Source: Amia ocellicauda
Lineage: Eukaryota > Chordata > Actinopteri > Amiiformes > Amiidae
Assembly (NCBI RefSeq): GCF_036373705.1
Contig: NC_089854.1
Location: 25,495,225-25,559,224 of the forward strand
DNA length: 64,000 nt
Direction of reading: 5' to 3'
The position numbers were made by a program, and so were the translations under genes. This document shows positions 55,301-64,000 of the stretch, piece by piece. The notes beneath the pieces are model-generated. The model saw nothing but the letters and a program-made list of their open reading frames with translations, was not told where the DNA came from and ran no database searches. Numbering within the stretch: the first letter of the stretch is position 1; the number at the start of each line of letters is the position of its first letter.

Positions 55301-58300
55301 GAACAGATCAGTTAATAATTAAATACAACAACAAGCCTGTTTTTCTGCATTCCAGATGGTTTGTTTTTTCAAACTGTAAAACAGAAAATGCTTTGTGTCG
55401 TCAAGCTCATTTCAAGGTTGGAACTGCAGAGCAAATTTTGTATTTTTATAATTACTGCATATGTAGCCTTGTGGAGACAATGGTGTATTTTTGGGATAAT
55501 GGTTTGGCATGTAGGCTGAGAATGAATTTTAACATTTCTCCACTTTTTTCCTTTCTCTGCTAAACAACACGTACAAAACCCACTTCAAAGATAGCATCAA
55601 ATAAAAAAAACTTGAATAATGCTGAAGTGGAGAAGTACAGTGACAATAAATGGCTTCGCCTCTCTGTCTTAACATGACCTTTTTGGTAACGGGGAGTGTG
55701 GTTCCTGCACTCGGATGGATTTGCTGACCAAATTGCTCTGAAGTATGATCTGAAAACACTTCATGCAATATGGCACAAGCTGACAGAGTTTATGATTTAG
55801 AGAAACCGTTTTTTCCCCCTGTGTACTGCAGACTGAATTTAAATTTGGTTTTCAAGCAATCCTTAATTCTCTATTCTGGTTGTTAATATAACATAATAGG
55901 AAACTAATAGGTGCATCCCTAAGCATCAACCTTCGAGCACAAGAACAACCAGACATGTCATTAAAGCTTAACCTAGCAGAGCTGGAATAAAGTACCTTCA
56001 GAAATGTAATATCCCCCTTAGTGATATAATGTTTAAATTTGGTTATGCCCGGAGATGTTAGTAATTACCAGAGATTATATGTTGTTCTTTAGCTAAAAAC
56101 AAAATAAATGACATAGCTGCTTAAAGCCTTCAATCTCTGGCGCTCCCCTCTGCGTTTGAAAGTTCTGCTTAAATAACTGGTCTGTCTGACTACGTCAGCG
56201 CAGGGTGTAGACGATGGACAAATAGGTTTTGTAGAAGTAAAGCCTTATTTGTGTTGTAGATATTTCTTAAGTTGTTTGTTCCCATACAAGGTCCCAGACG
56301 TGCCTTTTGTTGTTGATAGCAGTGAGAGGGACCTGTCCTTGCCTGAACCTGAAACAGGAGCCTGAATTGTCTGCAAAAGAAATTCTCTCGCTCCGTGTGC
56401 TAGCTTGACAAGCGTACTCCACCGCGGCCCTGACTGGGCTTGTTCCTTTTGTGATGAAGTGTAATGTGCAGCCAGCTGCAGGAGTTATTATTGCAGCTAT
56501 CGATGACAGGCAGCTTTTATTGTGGACTGACAATAAAGGGTGTCTGTGTCGGTGATGCTGACGGATAGGAATGTAAGAGACCCTGCCTCAGAGATGGGTG
56601 TCAGTCCCTCCCATCTGGGCTCGAGCCTCTCCTCGGCTCAGGTGACCGTGTAAGACGAGCTGGATTCGGGTGGATGTTCAGGCGTTTGCTTGGGCCCTTC
56701 TAAGAGATGTCGGGCAGGCGTTTATAAACACTGGGCATTAGGCATGTTTGTGTGATTTCTGTCATAATAGGTTGTTAGGTCAAATGGTAAGGAGAAATGC
56801 GTCAAAGAAGGGACTACTAGTACTCTGATATGGCTCACATGTTTGAACATGGTGTTCTTCTCCAAGCATTGTGACTTCAGTGCTAACCGTGGCACCCTTG
56901 AAGTTTTGATATACTTTAGCCCTTTCAGACCGTGTCCCCCCTTCCCTGCAAGCTAAGCATAGACTGTTTTTCCCAAGTGTTAATAAGAAACCTGTCTGGG
57001 ACTGCTTGCAAGTGTTTTGTTTTTGTTCCTCTATTTTCCATTTATTCTGACTTCGAAACTTGAGCCTTTCTAAGACTTCCAGCTCATACATTTTAATAAT
57101 AGAGGCATTTAGAAAAGAATGTCAGGTATCTGCATTTCCGTAGCCCAGAGTGCAGATAAGAGTTTGTGAACAGAAACACTTCAGGAAATGTAAATTGAGA
57201 AACTAAAATGTTCTAATTTAATGATAAATGTATAAATAAATATCAGAATGGATCACCTTTATCAATGGCTGTGAAAGGTTGAAATGTAATGACTTGTTGG
57301 TCCTTGCCTGTAAAAGGGCTATTGGTCAAGCAGGACCCCCATATCTTGTTGGTCTCTCATAATCGCATCTATCAGGTTAAGGGTTGATAGACTTTTCGTT
57401 ACTTCACCCATCAATCGTCTTAAATATCTCAGACAACCTAGTCAAAAGGAAAAATATAATTAACTCCATCCAGTCCAACCATAAGCTTTAATCAAGGCAA
57501 TTATCTTATATGTAACAGTGTTGATTTACATTCACACTGCACATTCTTTTCACAATTCTTATGGAAAATATGTTGGTTTAAAGGGAAACGACAGGACACT
57601 CGATTTAACTGACTTCGAACACGTCTCCTCACTGAGGGCGTTGACCTCCGTTTACTGTCCAGGAGTCTGCTGGGGTGGGTGGGGTCCAGTCGTAGCCAGC
57701 CTTGTGCGCAGGCAGTTGGACAGCTCAAAGTTGAAGGGATCTGGTGACCTGCCACAGAGTCGCACGCTAGCCCGCGCTGATCCACATGATGGGAGGTTAC
57801 AATGGGAGGTGTATGAGGCTGGGTGTCGCAAGCTGTCGGGGAGGGAAGCTCTGGAGCACAGTTGACCGCAGTGTTGCAAGTGGTGACAGGCACAGCCGGT
57901 CTTGGTATTACCTGTGCCCCTCACTGCTAACAGCAGTGCCTTACGTCTGGCTGCCTTGGAAACCAAATATTGTGAAACCGCCCAGATCGGGCTCAATAGA
58001 GGGATTTAGAATAAGTGGTTATGGAAATAACTGTGTAAAAGAAGATTCGGGTTAAAGGGTGAAAATAATTTATTTCAAACTTTTTTTTTTTTTCTCCCCC
58101 ATGACATTGAGAAGCTGTTTGTTTGTTACTCTGCGGGACGAAAGAATGATGAGTGCACTATTTAACACATTTATCACTATTATGATGCTTCACTTCCCCT
58201 CCCACCTCCCTGTATACATATTTGTGGTTTTTATAGCTACACAGATTTGGTATATCTTGTATGCATTGTAATACATTACATATGTTAAAATAACAAATAA

Positions 58301-61214
58301 AAAATGAAAAAGGTTAAACAAACTTTCAAAGCGACAATGTCTAGACTAACAGGAAATGGGAGAGGAATGTGCTCAGTTTCCCACTGAGGTCAATGGAGAA
58401 GATCATTAGAAAACATGAATTTGGTATGTCATGTAAAATAACTATGTAAAAGATGTAACCATGGCTGACCTCCGTAGGCACAGTCATTAGTTTAACTTCA
58501 CTTGACTTTTAGGTCACCAGTGTCAGTGCATTCATATGATTAGTTATTTAACATTCCTGTGGAGGTGATGGGATTTTTATTTCTTAACCACATCATGTTA
58601 ATTACTTTTTTTTGCCTCTGTACAGCCTGCAGTACTGGATAACCTATTGACCTCAATGAAGTTCGTTCTGCACGGAATGGGTGTCCTTAGGATCAATCTG
58701 GCCAGCAACAAAAACAAGGTGACCGGGTCTTGTGTAATATGCATTTCATGGTACATATGTATAGAAATAAAAATATCCCATGCTGCTAAGTCAATGTGTG
58801 TGGTGGAAGCCAACTCTGCATGACAATGTCTTGCATTTTCAAGGGTTTCAGTATGGGCTGCATTGCAAATCTTTTGGAAAGAACAAACAAACAAAAATCC
58901 AACAGAATAAATACTAAGATGCATTTTAAAGGAAATAAATTGTCTCAGTATGACACATCCATAGGCTCCTAAAATGCTACACGCCAATATTAGTATGTAG
59001 AGGTCAGTTCCATTTCTGCCCTCCTGAACAGCTAACATTTCTAGTAAGGGCAAACCTCTATGCCTAACTTCTTGGGCACTTTGTTTAGTGGATTCTGTTA
59101 TTGAAACCAAATGAAACACTAGGTGGCAGCTTTGCACTTGTATTTTTTCATATCCTAGGACCAGCAGTGAGCTGAAAGGGATTGGTTTGGCGTACAATTT
59201 TGTCACGACTTGCTTTCCTCCTAAATGATTGCTCGTCTCTTCTGCAGGCAGCTTTCCCTCTATCACCATCCCATAGCGTTCACACTCACATCTCTAGGAA
59301 TTGTTTTTAAAGGAAATTGTGCGACTGGGATTGTAATTTAATTGTATAATTTCACTGTAATTAAACTGCACATTGAACCTGAGTGTGGTTGAAAGTGAGG
59401 CGCTGAAAGGCACCCTGAAACTCTTCAGTTGTGTTCCCTATGGACATATTACCATAGTTAAGTTTCCAATGTATTTAAACAGGTACTCTCACTGAGTACT
59501 GAGTGAGAAGAATGCGTCTCACTTACTGGGGAAACAAATTCCACCTGCACACACGAAGGGAGTGATGAATGGTGCCTTTTTGGTCACGATCATCTCATTT
59601 TAGCCTGTGTTTGATTTTCGGGCTTTACTAGTTGCTTGCCACACTGCGCAACACTTTCCCTCATAAATCTTCCATCAGTCTGCGCTGTGATGCTCGGCTC
59701 CAGCTAATGTTTCCCAGGACCTTGTTGTTGTAGTTTTTTTATTCTACATCCATCCTTAATAAGTTCTGGTTCAAACTACGTGGCTTTGAGCAGCAAGGTG
59801 AAATGGGCAACGAAAGTCATTCTCTTAGCTAGTTCCTGGTACAATGTAGAAAATCGTTCAAGTGGAAGTAGTCATGTTACTGGTCCTAGTGTCGTGCTAT
59901 TATTGTTTTTCCTAAACCATTGCAGTCCATCTTTTCATTATAGTTATAGACAGAATACAGAACATCAATCGTCATATATTTAGTAGTTTTAGAAAAGACA
60001 ATGCAAGGGCTTAAAATAGCTGGATGACCACTATCTGAAAACGGCTGAGATAAAAATAAAATATGAAAAGAAATGCATTGTTATTATTTAGGCATTTAAG
60101 TAAAATTACAGCTTGTCTGATCATTATCTGATCATTAGGACAACAGATGCTTTAATTACCAGCAGTTTCAAAGCATATACAGCGCGATGTAATTAAGCGC
60201 ATTAAAGCATTCACCCCCTCAATTAAGTGATGATGCTAATAACCCTGCGTTGGATTTGCACTTGGAAAAATAACATTTTCATTCAGACCATTTGTCTGAG
60301 AACTGTTAAGGCCCATTGAGGGTACCAGTAATTAATCTTCGAATGTTCAGCAAGCTGAGGTGGCAGCTATTATTGCGTTCATTGTAAAATGTCACTGTAC
60401 TAATGTTGAAGAGGGCCTTGTTTGAAATGAAAAGAAGAATCGAGAAACAATCAACCCACACGTGATGTGATGCTTTATGGGGGAATGTATGATCTGCATC
60501 CAAGTGACGTTCACAGTGTTTTGCTCAACTTGCACAGACTCGATGTAAGTAAACGGATGCCCAAGCCTGAGAATAGAAGGCCTATTCACTGTGGAATTGT
60601 AAAACCTCTCTGGCCCCCAGAGTCGGGGTAATACTAGGGCAGTGCGTCTTTGTCTTGAGCAAGGTGACAGCATGCTTATACATTGTTAGGATGACATCAG
60701 GCATTCTCATCTCCTGGATTGCCGCCCATGCCTGGCACTTGATCAGTATGGGTTGTTTTCACTGGGCTTTGAGGATAGCCCACATTATTGCTTGTTCTTG
60801 CTGGAACACGTGTTACTGGATCTTGCCAACCTTCATAAAAAATGTGTGCTGTTTCAGACAGTAATTTATATATTCACTGCTATTCCAGTATTAGGTTGTT
60901 TACACTGCTAGCTTATAACAGGAGATCAATACAGGTGTGGGTTGTGTCTCTCTGTGTTTGTCTGTGTGTGTGCCCATGTGCATGCGTGCCCATTGTTTGA
61001 TCTGCACCAGTCTGCTGGTGGCTGATGGTAACAGGCCTGTTGTTTGTTCCCAGGTCCACGCTCACTCTGTGCTGTCTTGTGGCCGCTGTTTCGATGAAGA
61101 CCAGGTGCTGTTCCCCTTTATAGCTCATGCCTTGCGCTGTCTGTGGGCCGACCAGGGTGTACGAGAGGCAGCCTCCCGAGGTTATGAGTTTGAGCTCAAC
61201 GACTCCGCACTGTA
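47852..61214 (+). CDS. gnav1: G-protein alpha subunit, Gv class (5' part; gene continues past the window)
   Basis: Four coding exons are visible: 47852-47981, 48289-48380, 58626-58718 and 61054-61214. They encode the first 158 residues plus two bases of the next codon, about 40% of a Galpha (usually 350-400). The start MGLCLG offers Gly2 for myristoylation and Cys4 for palmitoylation. VKILML leads to the P-loop GAAESGKST at 44-52, followed by KQMKIIH, the Galpha G1 signature. The helical domain follows, ending ELNDSALY, the conserved Galpha segment just before switch I. The exon junction inside the P-loop Gly codon is also typical of Galpha genes. The helical domain ([28 protein letters not shown]) is unlike Gi, Gs, Gq or G12 and matches what I know of the Gv class, found in fish and invertebrates but missing in tetrapods. 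Gi/o is the alternative, but the divergence argues against it. Switch regions and the GPCR-contacting C terminus lie outside the window. Confidence 0.82.
48660..48822. mobile_element. small Harbinger-like MITE, copy 1
   Basis: The ends GGGCTAGACTAAATC (left) and GATGTGGTCCAGCCC (right) are imperfect inverted repeats of about 40 bp. The left half is clearly homologous to the copy at 63512-63670 (shared CCCGCAA and CAAATTATGAA blocks). Flanking triplets are TAA and TCA, so the target duplication has decayed or is not exact. Confidence 0.75.
48942..49285 (-). repeat. right arm of large inverted repeat, in gnav1 intron 2
   Basis: Reverse complement of 46641-46968. It begins CTGTGACTTTAAATATATT and ends GGGCAATGACTTGTGGG. 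Differences from the left arm are scattered substitutions and one 15-base insertion. The two arms enclose about 1.97 kb holding the gnav1 promoter, exon 1, intron 1 and exon 2. Confidence 0.93.
49773..49874. repeat. near-perfect palindromic hairpin, about 47-bp stem
   Basis: The left arm (about 49773-49819) and right arm (about 49825-49874) are reverse complements with one bulged base, one G-T wobble and a few mismatches near the base. They are separated by a 5-base loop (GTCTA). The core TTCAGGTATTTAGTGTAATC pairs with GATTACATTAAATACCTGAA. It lies in gnav1 intron 2. Confidence 0.92.
52329..52396. repeat. (TA)n microsatellite
   Basis: About 34 TA units in gnav1 intron 2, read directly. It makes spurious Ile-Tyr repeat frames on both strands. 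Confidence 0.97.
53471..53520 (+). promoter_or_regulatory. CCAAT + TATATAAA arrangement inside gnav1 intron 2
   Basis: CCAAT at 53471-53475 is followed 38 bases later by TATATAAA at 53513-53520. This spacing is plausible for a TATA promoter. No coding exon follows that I can recognise. It could be an internal or non-coding RNA promoter, or coincidence. Confidence 0.3.
58719..61053 (+). other. gnav1: gnav1 intron 3
   Basis: AT-rich intron between exon 3 and exon 4. It contains a CTCF-like motif at 59116-59130 (ACACTAGGTGGCAGC). No other feature was recognised. Confidence 0.8.
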
Positions 61215-61231
61215 GTGAGTACTGTCCCCCC

Positions 61232-61620
61232 GTCCAATTATTATAATTATTATTATTAATTTCTTAGCAGATGCCCTTATCCAGGGCAAGAGCATTATAA
61301 AAGTGCAATACAATCAAGAATTACAGATCAAAGCATAGTACAAATTACAAGTTCAAAATTACTTAAGTGCATAAGAGAAATATACAGTTAATACATCTTA
61401 GATTTGTGAGCTAATAATTGCTGACAAGATATGAAGTCATAGTTAATAGCACAGGGGAAAGGGACATAGTGGCAAACAATATAAACAACATGAGTACTAG
61501 CAATGTAAAAGCAAGTTGCACAATGAAAACTAGATAAAGTGCAATTTAACAGGAGAGCTGAGCCCCAAAGGGGAATTACAGCTAAGTTACAGGTACTACC
61601 AGTGGGAAGTCCGGCCTTGT
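61232..61620. repeat. dispersed fish SINE-like repeat in gnav1 intron 4
   Basis: The segment around TTCTTAGCAGATGCCCTTAT then CCAGGGC belongs to a motif (TTAGCAGACGC...TTATCCA) that recurs in interspersed repeats of many fish. It is followed by degenerate AT-rich sequence. The boundaries are approximate and the family is not named. Confidence 0.5.
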
Positions 61621-63511
61621 ACCATCATAAAGTTTATAGATGAAATGGGGCCTGTCTATCTGTCTAACACCAAAATGTGTTACATGAAATATCTTTGAAA
61701 AATGATGCTACTCGTTTAAGTCAGAATACAGGTTTATAGCTGCAGTTTGTAGTCCAGTAATGCCCTATTTGACCAAACCATGGTCATTTGAAGACTTCTG
61801 CATAGGTACTACTGTTTTTCACACTTCTAACTAAATGTACTGTCGTGCGATGTCAGTGCTTCAAAGTTCAACACAAGTCTAGCATTCAACCCACGTTGCA
61901 TGAAAAGTCTGTTACCATGACCAATAAAAAGAAAACAAATTGTTTTTTTTCTCTTCTTTCAAGAAAACCACTTGCAAGACCCAGCTCTCTTTGACATTTA
62001 AACAAATAGCTCTTAATTGCTGCCTTATTAAAATGTAATGCTTGTAACGAATATCTCCTTTGAATGAATCTTAGTGAACAATATTTGGGGACGACAACAT
62101 GCAGGCTAATTGCTGGCTCTAAAGTTCTGTCTGGCTTAATTTGCTGATAGGGGTCTTACCCAGAGCTGACCCTCAGTCAGAGATGGGCCCAGCGGTCCTG
62201 CTTCTCTCTTCAAAGGGCTGGTGAAGGTGTCTCTGGTGGTGTAGATTAAAGAACCTGCTGTCCTGGGTGTGAGGGCTCAGGTGTGTGAACAGAGCCCTCT
62301 GGATGTTGGTGTGTCGGGAGGTCAGAGGTCAGCTGTGAGTTGGTGAGATCAGTGTGAGAAAGTAGTCAGCCAATTGAGAAAGAACAACGAAGATGGCCTT
62401 GAAAGTGAAGCTGCTTATTTCAACACAGTGACTCCATACCTCTCCCTAATCGCACCTTCACTTTCATCCTTTCTGATCTTGGGCCCTGTATGCCAGGTGG
62501 TGGACCTGAATTATGAAATCCATATTTCACTTTCTAACATTCGCATCCCTTCATTTGTGGTATTATTCCTTCATTTGAGATTGGGTAGGTAAGTGCTAAT
62601 GAAAGTCTTTGCATTCCGTTGTCATTATGCATTGTTCAGACTTGGGTGGGTAATGAAAGGGAATAGTTTCACATGCCTTTTACCCATTTATTGATGCTTT
62701 TTTTCGCAATGGTTGCGTTTTATGGCCTCTCAAGTCAGTAAGTCCTGTTAATTTTTCTTGGCGCAGAACTCTGTGTTTCATGCCCTAAAGGCTGCTTGAT
62801 GTTCAGTAATAGTGCTTTTGAAGCTACTTTCACTTCCATTTTTTTTCTGACATTTTTCATAAGTGAAACATTCTTGCACAAAAAGAATGACCAAAAATGG
62901 TGCAGATGTTTTTTTCTGTGGTATAATTGGTGTCATTACTACTCTTTAGATTAAACTTCTTTTGACATTTATAGAATCTACAGCATAAAGGGAAAGTTTA
63001 TTTTTGAAATTGTGCTATAAGTGTCAGCACTGCAATGAAATGTGCTTTTCTCCCCTTCAGGTTTCTCAGTTGTCAAAAACATCACATAGGGAAACTGTGA
63101 TTGTGACTTCAGCTTCTTTCTGCTAATCCACATTCTTTTTACTCCATATTTGGATTAGATCTCAAAAAATGCAATTCATTGTACTATTTTAAATTTGTCT
63201 TTTTAATTAAGATTTCACCCAAAAATATATATATAAAAAAATAACCTAGATACATAAATTAGTCCTAGAATACAGAATTGAAGATTATCTGGAGACCACC
63301 TCACTGGTTGTTCCAATTACCCAGGTGACTGAATGTCTTTAGCCTAAATTTTAATCAGCAAATTGGCAGCTAATTCCAGTTCGGTGCGGCCCCTATCTCA
63401 GTGCACATTGCTTTTCAAAACAGTTATCTGATTAAGCAATCTCTGACTTACATTTTAATTACAGCTACATTTTGTCAGTGGGTACTACCCTACAGGACAT
63501 TTTCATAATTA

Positions 63512-63670
63512 GGGCTAGACCAAATCAAAACTTTGACCCACCCGCAAGTCGCAAATTATGAAACTGTATCCTATCGCGTTTTGATTCTAATGATAAATTA
63601 AACCATGACAGGGCACAGATTTTTACATTGTGGTTCGTGGGTAAGTCAAAGTTTTGATTCAGTCTAAACC
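63512..63670. mobile_element. small Harbinger-like MITE, copy 2, with TTA target duplication
   Basis: The 159-bp element has inverted ends GGGCTAGACCAAATCAAAAC and the inverse of GTTTTGATTCAGTCTAAACC, and is flanked by TTA at 63509-63511 and 63671-63673. A TTA triplet duplication is characteristic of PIF/Harbinger. It is related to the copy at 48660-48822. Confidence 0.85.
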
Positions 63671-64000
63671 TTAGTGTGTCTTTCACTGGGGACATCTGGT
63701 TTTGTTATCTTGCTGAATAGTGGGGACAATAAATTATTTGGTTGCATCCATCAGGCTTTAAAAATGTCTTTGCATCAAACTTACCTTGATGTAGTCATAT
63801 AATCATGCTGTCAATGGTAATATTTAGTAATCTATCCTAAACTTGAAGTTTCAGTCTTGTTGGTGATCCCTGAATATTAGTTATTGAGTTGTTTTTGATT
63901 AGAATATGTGTGAAATATTGGTTTCAAACTGCAGTAGGGAGTTTATTTTTGCCACACAGAATAAAAATGTATTTGGGTCCTGAAAACCAATTCTCTTCAC

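Larger units (their letters stand above)
48381..58625 (+). other. gnav1: gnav1 intron 2 (10.2 kb)
   Basis: Runs from the donor AAG/GTAAGA to the acceptor TGTACAG at 58619-58625. It contains a Harbinger-like MITE (48660-48822), the right inverted-repeat arm (48942-49285), a long hairpin (49773-49874), a TA array (52329-52396), a CCAAT/TATA arrangement at 53471-53520, and a GC-richer patch near 57600-58000. No nested protein gene could be supported. Confidence 0.8.
61215..64000 (+). other. gnav1: gnav1 intron 4, open to the window edge
   Basis: Starts with a strong GTGAGT donor after the split Tyr codon. I searched to the right edge for the next exon, which should begin in phase 2 and contain the switch I Arg/Thr region, and found none. 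The rest of the gene therefore lies beyond 64000. Confidence 0.7.

Noticed and set aside
58598-59269. A 223-codon minus-strand frame over gnav1 exon 3
   Set aside because: It is antisense to a real exon and extends into intron sequence with no recognisable domain, so I treat it as a shadow.

Overview
The window is vertebrate nuclear DNA, almost certainly from a ray-finned fish. Genes have many short exons with GT-AG introns. The interspersed repeats (Tc1-like, hAT and Harbinger elements) are of types common in fish. The best conserved genes match vertebrate mafg, sirt7 and pcyt2, which are also neighbours on human 17q25.3. The species cannot be fixed from this sequence alone.

Layout, all genes on the + strand and head to tail: (1) 1-9540, the two coding exons of the small Maf factor mafg and a very long apparent 3' UTR. 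(2) 9541-12500, gene-poor sequence with a MITE. (3) 12.5-19.7 kb, a ten-coding-exon gene related to the centriolar cap protein CP110 (CCP110), sitting between mafg and sirt7. (4) 20.1-25.9 kb, complete sirt7. (5) 26.9-44.5 kb, complete pcyt2, whose introns carry a Tc1-like element, a truncated Tc1-like element, a hAT element with perfect target-site duplication and a Harbinger remnant. One pcyt2 intron looks like a minor-spliceosome (U12) intron. (6) 47.85 kb to the right edge, the first four coding exons of a G-protein alpha subunit that I assign to the Gv class (gnav1). Its remaining exons lie beyond the window.

The genes do not form a pathway. MafG is a bZIP transcription partner, the CP110-like protein a presumed centriole/cilium factor, SIRT7 a nuclear NAD-dependent deacylase, PCYT2 the CTP:phosphoethanolamine cytidylyltransferase of the Kennedy pathway, and Gv a signalling GTPase.

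The observations most worth checking are: the Gv gene and its P-loop Ala at the position of Ras Gly12; a pair of ~0.33-kb, roughly 95% identical inverted repeats enclosing the gnav1 promoter and first two exons; a near-perfect ~47-bp-stem hairpin in gnav1 intron 2; the U12-type intron that splits the catalytic HxGH motif codon of PCYT2; and the CP110-like gene with a 16-residue internal tandem duplication and an in-frame retained-intron candidate. All exon boundaries were read by eye from splice signals, reading-frame continuity and remembered family sequence.
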